IMG/VR virus record: IMGVR_UViG_3300024520_000084
Location: 1 to 57,823 of that record
DNA length: 57,823 nt
Direction: 5' to 3' (one strand)
DNA from: a virus
The notes below the pieces were generated by a model, which saw only the letters and a list, made by a program, of their open reading frames with translations, did not search any database and was not told where the DNA came from. Position numbers and translations under genes: made by a program. Each line of letters begins with the position of its first letter. Within the stretch, counting starts at the first letter, position 1. Shown piece by piece: positions 7,073 to 12,737 of this stretch.

Positions 7073-7471
7073 TTAATCTAAAATCTCACACTCGTCCTTG
7101 TAATAACTATGAAAAAGTTCAATGAAAGAACTAGTGTTATCTTCAAATTTTATTGTAGGTAAATCAGGATCCGCAATTTCAGAATCTCGAGCTACGACTA
7201 TTTCCGCGCATACAGATAAGAATGCTTGACTGATTTGCATTCTTGCACAAAACCAGCTAACAGTTTGTGTTCCCTCCGAAGCTTCCTGGGCTTCCTGGGA
7301 AAGTAAATTTTCATAAATCTCTGGTTGTATTTGTTCTATCCAAAGATTTAAGAAATCCTTGATATTATCACAAATCAAATTTATAGAATTATCAAAAGAT
7401 TCCTGTTCTTTTAAATTACTTCTTTGAATGATTTCTTCAGGATTTGGAAAATTTATTATTGTGCCTGTCAT
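7073..7471 (-). CDS. hypothetical acidic helical protein, 132 aa
   Basis: A 132-residue acidic, helix-rich protein (starts MTGTIINFPNPEE). Its base composition is noticeably more AT-rich than its neighbours, which could indicate recent acquisition. The ATG overlaps the stop of the ParB-like gene upstream (ATGA), indicating translational coupling and possibly joint function. No motif is recognised. Confidence 0.6.
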   Translation of the reverse strand: MTGTIINFPNPEEIIQRSNLKEQESFDNSINLICDNIKDFLNLWIEQIQPEIYENLLSQEAQEASEGTQTVSWFCARMQISQAFLSVCAEIVVARDSEIADPDLPTIKFEDNTSSFIELFHSYYKDECEILD

Positions 7472-8334
7472 ACACTTCCCTCAAAATCCTGTTTTTCTTT
7501 ATCGGTAGCCTCTTCACCAGTGAACAGGCGCAGAGGCTTACCGGCATCCCACCGTAGGAATTGACCGCTGCCAAAGCTCTCTCCATTGAGCCTTGCATCC
7601 AAGGCACGCACCAACCAGTTCAACTTCAACAATTTATGGGGTTGCCTCTGTTTAGCCCTAGCGCCTAGAGCCATCTCATGGTAGCGGAATAAAGGATCGT
7701 TAAGGCTGTTCCACTGTCCTTGTGCAAGATCATTAAACAAGCTGATTGTGGCGGGTGCGTCAATTACTTTTGCCAACCGCCAAAAAACCACAGCGGCCAG
7801 TTCCAGCGAGCCTTCCGTTTTCTGTATCCGTAAGCCGTGTCTCATGGCGGCGTTAACATCGTCAAAGTTCTCGATGAGAAATCGCAGAAGTTCCGCAACC
7901 GTAGGCTTTAATCCTGTACCACCTGAAGAACGCCAGTTGGTATTCTCCCATCGCCAACAGGTGTTTAAAGCTACTGATAATTTGGGCGCTCGTGCATGGC
8001 CCTTCATATGTAAGGTATTTGCCAGAGATCGCGGTCGGTTGGTGTCAATGGTTTCTAAGCCTTCGACTCCTCGAACAACGGCAGTCGTAAAAGATACGTT
8101 AGCGGTGATACAAGCCCATAGCCTGTGCTGGCCATCAAGGACATTTCCTTGTGGGCTTATCTTGATAGTCTCGCCATTTAATGTCCATTTTCCCGCTGAC
8201 ATATCACGGGCAAGACTTTGAACGTGGCGATCCACAATGGGACGGTTGTTCTCCACAACATGCTCCAGCAATTTAGTTGCTTCGGCTGGAGTTATTGTCT
8301 CAATGGCGAAAGTAGGTTCTGGTAATATCGACAT
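7468..8334 (-). CDS. ParB/sulfiredoxin-like DGQHR-motif protein
   Basis: A 288-residue protein whose N-terminal 110 residues match the ParB/Srx fold: LARDMSAGKWTLNGETI (41-57), then the nucleotide-binding DGQHR motif (67-71) and RGVEGLETIDTNRPRS. The C-terminal 170 residues are helical and not recognised. ParB-type domains bind CTP or ATP and act in partition, nicking or transcription; similar phage proteins are of unknown function. The DGQHR motif also occurs in DndB. It is read from its own promoter (8387-8417) and has GAGGAG before the ATG. It is not an obvious match for a centromere-binding ParB, although the genome carries a parS site. Confidence 0.75.
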   Translation of the reverse strand: MSILPEPTFAIETITPAEATKLLEHVVENNRPIVDRHVQSLARDMSAGKWTLNGETIKISPQGNVLDGQHRLWACITANVSFTTAVVRGVEGLETIDTNRPRSLANTLHMKGHARAPKLSVALNTCWRWENTNWRSSGGTGLKPTVAELLRFLIENFDDVNAAMRHGLRIQKTEGSLELAAVVFWRLAKVIDAPATISLFNDLAQGQWNSLNDPLFRYHEMALGARAKQRQPHKLLKLNWLVRALDARLNGESFGSGQFLRWDAGKPLRLFTGEEATDKEKQDFEGSV

Positions 8335-8386
8335 GGTGTAATCATCTCCTCATTTTATCCCAGCATGATTGCCTCGATATAATGGT

Positions 8387-8417
8387 AGTATAAGCATGGA
8401 CCATGGTACACTGTCAA
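8387..8417 (-). promoter_or_regulatory. promoter of the ParB-like operon with CATGG palindrome in spacer
   Basis: On the minus strand: TTGACA (8417-8412), 19 bp, TATACT (8392-8387); an 18-bp spacing to TTATAC is also possible. The spacer holds GTACCATGGTCCATGC, nearly the same CATG palindrome as in the plus promoter at 12708. The start of transcription near 8380 leaves a leader of about 45 bases. A G-rich array begins 8 bases upstream of the -35 box. Confidence 0.55.
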
Positions 8418-8424
8418 ATGTTTA

Positions 8425-8492
8425 ATCGGGGTCGGGTCGGGTTTAAATCGGGGTCGGGATCGGGTTTAAATCGGGGTCGGGTCGGGATCGGG
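8425..8492. repeat. G-rich array 1, (GGGTC)-type with TTTAAA spacers
   Basis: Three units of TTTAAATCGGGGTCGGG type (the first with TTTAATC), extended by TCGGG or ATCGGG, carry ten runs of three or four G on the plus strand with 2-3 base loops, matching the canonical intramolecular G-quadruplex pattern. The array lies between the minus-strand terminator at 8500-8526 and the minus promoter at 8387-8417. Similar arrays are at 11091-11268 and 12489-12557. Confidence 0.85.
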
Positions 8493-8499
8493 TCTGCAC

Positions 8500-8526
8500 A
8501 AAAAAGACCCCAGCTTGCGGCTGGGG
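8500..8526 (-). terminator. intrinsic terminator of the 9574-8603 minus operon
   Basis: On the minus strand, CCCCAGC, a five-base loop and GCTGGGG are followed by TCTTTTTT. It ends transcription coming from the promoter at 9607-9635. Two further GC hairpins lie between it and the last gene: GAGCCGC/GCGGCTC near 8536-8562 and a GGGAGGGCG/CGCCCTC pair near 8568-8600. Confidence 0.85.
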
Positions 8527-8602
8527 CCAGGTTTTCGAGCCGCTGCCAGGATCGGCGCGGCTCACAGGGAGAGGGCGACGATAATCCCGCCGCCCTCCCG
8601 CG

Positions 8603-8776
8603 TCAATCGTTAGAGGCGATCCGCTCTCTCAGTTCTTCGTCGTCATAAGCGCAGCAACAACTATCGCATATCCATTTGTCACCTATGACTTCGTGTGGCG
8701 AGTTGCGAGCGTCGAATACATCTTTGCACAAGTCGCACGTCGTATTGTCGCCATACATTGGATCATGGGTTTTCAT
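8603..8776 (-). CDS. 57-aa cysteine-rich zinc-binding protein
   Basis: A 57-residue protein beginning MKTHDPMYGD, with a CDLC pair (residues 14-17) and a CDSCCC cluster (37-42), likely one zinc-binding knuckle, and an acidic C-terminal tail DDEELRERIASND. The ATG lies two bases after the stop of the preceding gene, and the gene is followed by three hairpins ending in an intrinsic terminator, so it is the last gene of its operon. The family is not recognised. It adds to the unusually large set of CxxC miniproteins in this genome. Confidence 0.65.
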   Translation of the reverse strand: MKTHDPMYGDNTTCDLCKDVFDARNSPHEVIGDKWICDSCCCAYDDEELRERIASND

Positions 8777-8778
8777 AA

Positions 8779-9315
8779 CTACGCCCCTGCCCCCTTGTAG
8801 ATTGCAACTGCCTCTGATATCGAAACGTCGTTCAAGACAATTGCGTTCGGATACTTTTTAGCAATTACGGTGCGAATGTTAGAGTGCGATGGAGCTACGT
8901 TGTAGGTGTAGACCTTGCCATCATCAAAAATAGCGACCTTCTTTAGCATCTTCTTGACGTCTTTCATCGTCAACGCATTCTCTACCAAATCGCTTATAAG
9001 AACATCAGGGGATGTGTGAACCATTTCATCGTTACATTTCCATTTAGGTGACTCCATGCAAAATTTCGTTAGGGCGGATTGCGCGGGTGTCTGTTTGGTG
9101 ACGACCTCGGTTCCCATCGTATTAGTAAACGTCGTTTCCACGCGCGCCAGTTCCTCGTCGTTCCAATGGAACTGTAAACCCCCTCCCCACCCATCTTCTA
9201 CGACGAACGCAACAAATTTGTTTGCCGGATCGTAAAGTTTGCATTCCCATCCGTAACCGTCGTGACCGTGAAAGCTTTTAATCGCTTTGACGCTGTATTC
9301 TTCTCTAGTAGACAT
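8779..9315 (-). CDS. hypothetical protein, 178 aa
   Basis: A 178-residue protein of unknown family. The N-terminal half is rich in aromatic residues and strands (YGWECKLYDPANKFVAFVVE, GGGLQFHWND), the C-terminal half alternates strand and helix. The ATG at 9315 follows ATGGAGGGGGTCAAAA, a strong ribosome site, and lies inside the last codons of the upstream gene (11-base overlap). It is the middle gene of the three-gene minus operon at 8603-9574. Confidence 0.65.
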   Translation of the reverse strand: MSTREEYSVKAIKSFHGHDGYGWECKLYDPANKFVAFVVEDGWGGGLQFHWNDEELARVETTFTNTMGTEVVTKQTPAQSALTKFCMESPKWKCNDEMVHTSPDVLISDLVENALTMKDVKKMLKKVAIFDDGKVYTYNVAPSHSNIRTVIAKKYPNAIVLNDVSISEAVAIYKGAGA

Positions 9316-9574
9316 TTTTGACCCCCTCCATATTGCGGATAGTGGTGTTGTTGGCACGATTAAATCCTATAACAGGCAAAGCGTGAGTCTTAACAATGCA
9401 CGTGGTCATAAACTTGGGCATGTCGCAATCTTCCTCAAGATATAATGTGTCGCCATCTCTGTAGGAAAATGCACTGAAATCATCCGGCTCCAGCCCTATC
9501 TCAAAACAATCCGAAACAGGAACTTCTAGCCATCCGTGCGCTTTATCATGGTGGTGGGTGTATTCTTTTTGCAT
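9305..9574 (-). CDS. hypothetical protein, 89 aa
   Basis: An 89-residue protein beginning MQKEYTHHHDKAHGWLEV; an HHHDK stretch near the N-terminus might bind metal. The rest is predicted beta-rich. It starts 26 bases after the predicted transcription start of the promoter at 9607-9635, with AAAGGATAATCAA before the ATG. First gene of its operon; no family is recognised. Confidence 0.65.
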   Translation of the reverse strand: MQKEYTHHHDKAHGWLEVPVSDCFEIGLEPDDFSAFSYRDGDTLYLEEDCDMPKFMTTCIVKTHALPVIGFNRANNTTIRNMEGVKNVY

Positions 9575-9595
9575 TTGATTATCCTTTAAAAGTTA

Positions 9596-9624
9596 TTGAC
9601 CATGGGAGTATATGGTAGTACTGT
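9596..9624 (+). promoter_or_regulatory. plus-strand promoter for the DnaJ-finger gene
   Basis: TTGACC (9596-9601), 17 bp, TACTGT (9619-9624). It overlaps the minus-strand promoter at 9607-9635, so the two polymerases would compete for the same DNA. Transcription would start near 9631, 27 bases before the ATG at 9658. Confidence 0.4.
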
Positions 9625-9635
9625 AGCAAGGTCAA
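9607..9635 (-). promoter_or_regulatory. minus-strand promoter for the 9574-8603 operon
   Basis: On the minus strand: TTGACC (9635-9630), 17 bp, TATACT (9612-9607), followed by CCCATGG. This is one of the best sigma70-like matches in the window. The -10 box and what follows (TATACTCCCATG) closely match the helicase promoter (TATACTGCCATG at 1142). Confidence 0.6.
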
Positions 9636-9657
9636 CAAGGTAATTTAAAGGTGTAAC

Positions 9658-9864
9658 ATGGAATACGAAATCAAAGATCAATGCCAAGAGTGTGAAGGCT
9701 TTGGAAAAATCGAACACCAGCGAAGCGAAACGCTGTTCTCAGTTTCGATTTGCCCCGAATGCGATGGTGAAGCATTTACCACGGTCCATGAAACATACGA
9801 CAGCATTCAAGATCTTCGCGCCGATTATCCAGATGCGATGGTTAAGGAAATGAAAAAGAGTTAA
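9658..9864 (+). CDS. DnaJ-type zinc-finger miniprotein
   Basis: A 68-residue protein with CQECEGFGKI (residues 9-18) and CPECDGEAF (about 32-40), a two-half DnaJ zinc module, then a helical tail. It has its own promoter, AAAGGTG before the ATG, and is followed by a structured-RNA candidate and an intrinsic terminator, so it forms a single-gene transcription unit. It is the third free-standing DnaJ finger in this genome; HMO-2011 is known for a DnaJ-like segment attached to its DNA polymerase, which is absent from the polymerase here. Confidence 0.8.
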   Translation: MEYEIKDQCQECEGFGKIEHQRSETLFSVSICPECDGEAFTTVHETYDSIQDLRADYPDAMVKEMKKS

Positions 9865-9952
9865 CTTTGAGGGAGTTGATGTGAGGCTAGCGTTGTGGTC
9901 ATCAGGGGAAACCCCCTAAAATAGATATTCTGCCAGTTCGTTCCCTCAAAGT
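9864..9952 (+). ncRNA. structured RNA candidate closed by an 11-bp stem
   Basis: ACTTTGAGGGA (9864-9874) is perfectly complementary to TCCCTCAAAGT (9942-9952). Inside are GATG/CATC (9878-9881 with 9900-9903) and a hairpin AGGGG/CCCCT with AAAC loop (9904-9917). The layout resembles a multi-helix small RNA of 89 nt. It starts at the last base of the zinc-finger gene's stop codon and sits 48 bases before an intrinsic terminator. I tested it against the tRNA cloverleaf and it does not fit. Confidence 0.45.
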
Positions 9953-9999
9953 GGTTGGTATCTTTGCGAACAAGAATATCGAACAACGCAACGAAGATG

Positions 10000-10036
10000 C
10001 CCCCTAGCCATTATCGTGGTTAGGGGGTTTTCTTTT
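10000..10036 (+). terminator. intrinsic terminator after the DnaJ-finger gene
   Basis: CCCCCTAGCC (10000-10009) pairs with GGTTAGGGGG (10018-10027), one G-U pair, eight-base loop, followed by TTTTCTTTT. A textbook rho-independent terminator ending the unit that starts at 9596-9624. Confidence 0.88.
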
Positions 10037-10095
10037 GCCGTTCCATATATACAGGCGAAATGAAAAAAATGTTTTTGAAAATGAACTTTTGGACC

Positions 10096-10216
10096 TAAAA
10101 AAGTGTAAAAGTGTAACAAGCACTGAAAAACAGTAGCTAAGTTATTGAAATATACCAAAACTACTCGTAACACTACTCGTAACATGTCGTTACGTTTTAG
10201 GCTGTTTGGTTACACT
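10096..10216. repeat. short direct and inverted repeats upstream of the small terminase gene
   Basis: Tandem ACTACTCGTAAC (10160-10171 and 10172-10183) is followed by ATGTCGTTACG, an inverted relative of CGTAAC. AAGTGTAAAAGTGTAAC (about 10100) is echoed by GGTTACACTTCAC (about 10208). Such clustered repeats suggest an operator, replication or packaging recognition region. The stretch 10037-10293 holds no gene that I can support; a weak promoter match TTGAAA-17-TAGTTT lies at 10236-10264. Confidence 0.5.
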
Positions 10217-10293
10217 TCACTAGCCGAGGACGTCCTTGAAATGATGGGAGACTAGGGTTAGTTTTGAAAAACGCTGTATATAGGGGCAACCAG

Positions 10294-10878
10294 ATGAAAA
10301 GACGAATTGATACCAAAGCAGAAGAAATTGAGGACTCTTACGGCAGGAAACTGACCAACCGTCAAAAGACTTTTGCAAGACACTTTGTTGATGGCACGCA
10401 CTCAAATGCTGAGTGCGCGAGGAAGGCCGGATATTCCGACAAGAATGGAATTGCGAAGATCCAAGCGCATAAACTTTTGAACCCCAAATATTTTCCGCAC
10501 GTTGCGGAGTATGTTTTGGAACTGCGGGAGGAACGAGAACGAAAATATGGCGTCACCCTTATGGGGCAACTAAAACGGCTAAGAGATCTTTCCTTGGGCG
10601 CCGAAGAAACCGGACAATTCTCTGCCGCCATAAATGCTGAAAAAACAAGATCTGCTTTGGGTGGTTTAACTACTGACAGGCGAGAGACAAATCACTTCCA
10701 CGCTATCGAAAATATGAGCCGCGAAGAAATAGAAACCCGACTCACTGAATTGAGAAAGTCACACCCAAACGTCTTTGATGCAGATTATGAGGTAGTAGAT
10801 GGTGCAAAAACCGGAGGCAAACTTCTGGAAGAAACTAAGGGAGAAGATGCCGAAGAGTTGGCACACCACACGAATTGA
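10294..10878 (+). CDS. terS: terminase small subunit
   Basis: A 194-residue protein with the Terminase_2 family core: LTNRQKTFARHFVDG, then NAECARKAGYSD (a helix-turn-helix) and KLLNPKYFPHVAEYV, within the first about 85 residues. This domain binds the packaging site and feeds DNA to TerL. The middle is helical (oligomerisation, inferred) and the C-terminus is acidic. I use the ATG at 10294 rather than the TTG at 10264. Unusually, it lies about 3 kb from terL with opposite-strand genes between. It overlaps the nuclease gene that follows by 80 bases. Confidence 0.85.
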   Translation: MKRRIDTKAEEIEDSYGRKLTNRQKTFARHFVDGTHSNAECARKAGYSDKNGIAKIQAHKLLNPKYFPHVAEYVLELREERERKYGVTLMGQLKRLRDLSLGAEETGQFSAAINAEKTRSALGGLTTDRRETNHFHAIENMSREEIETRLTELRKSHPNVFDADYEVVDGAKTGGKLLEETKGEDAEELAHHTN

Positions 10879-11299
10879 AAACCGCTATGGCGGCGGCGTT
10901 CCAGATGTTCATGTGTGCGCGGAAGGCATACCATTTTGGATAGAACTAAAAACAACCAACACTAACCGCGTAAATGTATCAGCCCATCAAGTCGCTTGGA
11001 ATTTCGCCTATTGTCAGTCAGGCGGCGTAAGTTTTTACCTTGTTAAGGCCCTCTCATCCTCCAACCTATATTTGTTTGACGGGGTCCATGGTCGGGGGTT
11101 AATGGAACATGGCCTCAAGTCGGGCCGCTCGGGGTCTGGGGAGGTCGGGTCGGGGACCATTGTGCCTTGTCTTTGGTCGGGGGACAGTTGGTCGGGGTTG
11201 CTGGACCACATGATCGGGGTCGGTCGGGATCGGGTCGGGCCGGTCGGGTCGGGTTCGGGATCGGGTCGCCCCAGCAGCTGGCCTGGTCCGGGGGTATGA
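10799..11299 (+). CDS. VRR-NUC/resolvase-like nuclease, C-terminus extended by G-rich array
   Basis: A 166-residue protein. Residues 1-95 form a small PD-(D/E)xK nuclease of VRR-NUC type: GGGVPDVHV (active-site Asp), IPFWIELKTT (E and K of the catalytic ExK) and HQVAWNFAYCQSGG. Such enzymes cut branched or damaged DNA. From about residue 98 the frame is simply a translation of the (GGGTC)n array (serine- and glycine-rich, SGSGEVGSG, then GPVGSGSGSG) with no homology expected. The ATG follows GAGGTAGTAG. The array appears to have replaced or extended the original 3' end. Confidence 0.75.
   Translation: MVQKPEANFWKKLREKMPKSWHTTRIENRYGGGVPDVHVCAEGIPFWIELKTTNTNRVNVSAHQVAWNFAYCQSGGVSFYLVKALSSSNLYLFDGVHGRGLMEHGLKSGRSGSGEVGSGTIVPCLWSGDSWSGLLDHMIGVGRDRVGPVGSGSGSGRPSSWPGPGV
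11091..11268. repeat. G-rich array 2, degenerate (GGGTC)n
   Basis: An irregular array of TCGGG, ATCGGG and GGTCGGG units with many plus-strand G runs; the densest part is 11215-11268. It overlaps the 3' end of the nuclease gene. A further GC-rich block with strong hairpins follows at once on its right. Confidence 0.85.
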
Positions 11300-11303
11300 A
11301 AGA

Positions 11304-11335
11304 CCCCGGAGGGGAGAAAGGAAAACCCTCCGGGG
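11304..11335 (-). terminator. strong hairpin/terminator at the end of the GP88 operon
   Basis: CCCCGGAGGG (11304-11313) pairs perfectly with CCCTCCGGGG (11326-11335). On the minus strand it is followed by TCTTTC, so it can end transcription from the GP88 operon. A second perfect stem, AACCTGGCC/GGCCAGGTT (11338-11346 with 11354-11362), and a GGCGCC pair (11366 and 11390 region) lie just before it. Confidence 0.7.
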
Positions 11336-11403
11336 TAAACCTGGCCGGCACTGGGCCAGGTTGCGGCGCCTACTCGATGTGTCAACAACCGGCGCCGAAA
11401 TTG

Positions 11404-11682
11404 TCACTTAACAGAAAACCCTTCCTTGTTTCGTCGGTTCAATTCTTCCTTGGCTTGCTCGAGCCTTAATTCTTGCACTGAATCATTCAGCCAGGAATGC
11501 ATGGATAAAGCTTTAACAATGTTTCTCAATTCCCATGACGGTTTTCGGTGTAAATTTTGCATTAGTTTAACTTTCTCTTTGGTTTTTGTTTTACCACACA
11601 AGCCAAAAGTTTTAGGACCATTCCGATACTGAGGTAATTTTGTTTTGTATTGATGCGAAAATCTGGAAGCGTTTTTATACAT
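11404..11682 (-). CDS. hypothetical protein, 92 aa, helical
   Basis: A 92-residue basic protein. The ATG is one base from the stop of the GP88-domain gene (TGAGATG), supporting coupled translation. The last 50 residues (from MQNLHRKPSW) form a charged helical region with SVQELRLEQAKEELNRRNKE, probably coiled coil; an internal ATG there could start a 52-residue form. Family not recognised. Last gene of the minus operon read from the promoter at 12453-12482. Confidence 0.6.
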   Translation of the reverse strand: MYKNASRFSHQYKTKLPQYRNGPKTFGLCGKTKTKEKVKLMQNLHRKPSWELRNIVKALSMHSWLNDSVQELRLEQAKEELNRRNKEGFSVK

Positions 11683-11683
11683 C

Positions 11684-12421
11684 TCAATAATCCCTCACCA
11701 CAAAACCGCTTGTGTCGTTTTTGGCTTTCTTGCCTTTGGGATCTAGTCCCACAATAACGGGTGACGGATCTAAGTGTCGCAAGTCATGTTCCGTTCCGTC
11801 AATCACGCGATGGCCTAAGTACGTAGCCGGCTGACCTTTACCAAATACTACCGCGACATTGTGGCCGTTAGCTAAAACGTGGATTGCCTCGTGCTCGTTA
11901 GTTTCGGAGCGGCTGAATGTTAGATGGTAATTGCTTGGCCTATTAGGATTAAGCATTCTTTGCATGTTTTTGGTATAGTCTACAAATTGAACTTCTGGAA
12001 ATTGTTCTGGCAATGTTTGGCCGTCGCGGCCTTTGATATACTCGAAGCTTATGTCTGTTGATCCATTAGGACGAATTGCAAGCCTTTTGTTTTCGCGTTC
12101 TGCCTTGCGTGATAGCAATTCAACATGATGCGACATTTCACGCATAAAAGCTTGCCTATCGGATCTAAAGTATTTTGCTTTATTGATGCGACTTCTACGG
12201 GTATCGTTCATTCCGTTTTCAAGATCTTTGACCATTTCTGCCCTGCCGCTATACATTCCTAGACATAGATCACGACAACCCGCGCTTGAATGTGGGCATA
12301 AATTGCCAACGCCACCCGTCGTATGAGGTGCCATGTAATTGATGCCATTTAGCCAACCGTACTTATCGGCCTTAATAGCCTTCGGGCTATCGGTACTGAA
12401 CAACCTTTTAAACTTAACCAT
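11684..12421 (-). CDS. GP88-domain protein (mycobacteriophage gp88-like)
   Basis: A 245-residue protein matching the GP88 family pattern: LCPHSSAGCRDLCLG (residues 41-55, conserved cysteines 42, 49 and 53), RPNGSTDISFEY, VQFVDYTKNM, YHLTFSRSETNEH, VAVVFGKG and VIDGTEHDLRHLDP near the end. Biochemical function is unknown; the cysteines could bind zinc or an iron-sulfur cluster. The ATG at 12421 has AAAGGGA in front and lies 25 bases after the predicted transcription start; earlier in-frame codons fall in the promoter. First gene of a two-gene minus operon that ends in the hairpins near 11304-11362. Confidence 0.8.
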   Translation of the reverse strand: MVKFKRLFSTDSPKAIKADKYGWLNGINYMAPHTTGGVGNLCPHSSAGCRDLCLGMYSGRAEMVKDLENGMNDTRRSRINKAKYFRSDRQAFMREMSHHVELLSRKAERENKRLAIRPNGSTDISFEYIKGRDGQTLPEQFPEVQFVDYTKNMQRMLNPNRPSNYHLTFSRSETNEHEAIHVLANGHNVAVVFGKGQPATYLGHRVIDGTEHDLRHLDPSPVIVGLDPKGKKAKNDTSGFVVRDY

Positions 12422-12452
12422 TATAAAATCCCTTTTAATTGTTGACGGGTTC

Positions 12453-12482
12453 AGAATACCACCATTCACGGGATAGTGTCAA
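12453..12482 (-). promoter_or_regulatory. promoter of the GP88 operon
   Basis: On the minus strand: TTGACA (12482-12477), 18 bp, TATTCT (12458-12453). The start near 12446 gives a 25-base leader. As with the ParB-like promoter, a G-rich array ends a few bases upstream of the -35 box. Confidence 0.55.
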
Positions 12483-12488
12483 ACAATT

Positions 12489-12557
12489 CGGGTCGGTCGG
12501 GTCGGGTTAAAATTTGCCCAGCTGGGCCGGTCGGGTCGGGGTCGGGTCGGGGTCGGG
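12489..12557. repeat. G-rich array 3, (GGGTC)n in two blocks
   Basis: Block one (12489-12506) and block two (12528-12557) of TCGGG/TCGGGG units flank the perfect palindrome GCCCAGCTGGGC (12516-12527). Block two has at least five G runs with two-base loops, a canonical G-quadruplex pattern. Confidence 0.85.
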
Positions 12558-12570
12558 ATATGACGAATTA

Positions 12571-12616
12571 CCGCCGGCGGCGGCGCCGGCGGTGTATGCG
12601 TATTAGTACGTATACA
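12571..12616. repeat. two perfect or near-perfect hairpins beside array 3
   Basis: CCGCCGGCG (12571-12579) pairs with CGCCGGCGG (12584-12592) around a four-base loop; immediately after, TGTATGCGTA (12593-12602) pairs with TACGTATACA (12607-12616) with one G-U. No gene is visible between 12422 and 12769; this stretch contains array 3, these hairpins, an imperfect palindrome around GCTCGAGC and two promoters. Confidence 0.75.
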
Positions 12617-12707
12617 ACTAATAAAACCAGGCTCGAGCTTGGTGGCTTGAACCGTAAACCTAGCAAATTGTGCCAAAAATTATTTTTGATTAAATGCATT
12701 TAATCGT

Positions 12708-12737
12708 TTGACGCTATACCATGGATCATGGTACAAC
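12708..12737 (+). promoter_or_regulatory. plus promoter with TACCATGGATCATGGTA operator-like palindrome
   Basis: TTGACG (12708-12713), 18 bp, TACAAC (12732-12737). The spacer contains the perfect inverted repeat TACCATG-GAT-CATGGTA (12717-12733), very close to the element in the promoter at 8387-8417 and a good operator candidate. Drives the small genes at 12770-13538. Confidence 0.45.

Noticed and set aside
7748-8221. A 157-residue plus-strand frame opposite the ParB-like gene
   Set aside because: Antisense to a gene with clear motifs, no ribosome site, no homology pattern.
9864-9952. A tRNA gene
   Set aside because: The closing stem and length suggest a class II tRNA, but there is no T arm with TTCRA and no matching D or anticodon stems; kept only as a structured-RNA candidate.
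9864-9952. Hammerhead or other known self-cleaving ribozyme
   Set aside because: A GTTGATG and GGAAAC occur but the required CUGAUGA core and stem order are missing.
11035-11469. Several long frames on both strands across G-rich array 2
   Set aside because: GGGTC repeats lack stop codons in most frames; proteins are Pro/Arg/Ser-rich translations of the repeat without ribosome sites.
12476-12703. Plus and minus frames through array 3
   Set aside because: They are translations of the repeat and hairpins, without starts near ribosome sites, and overlap a promoter.
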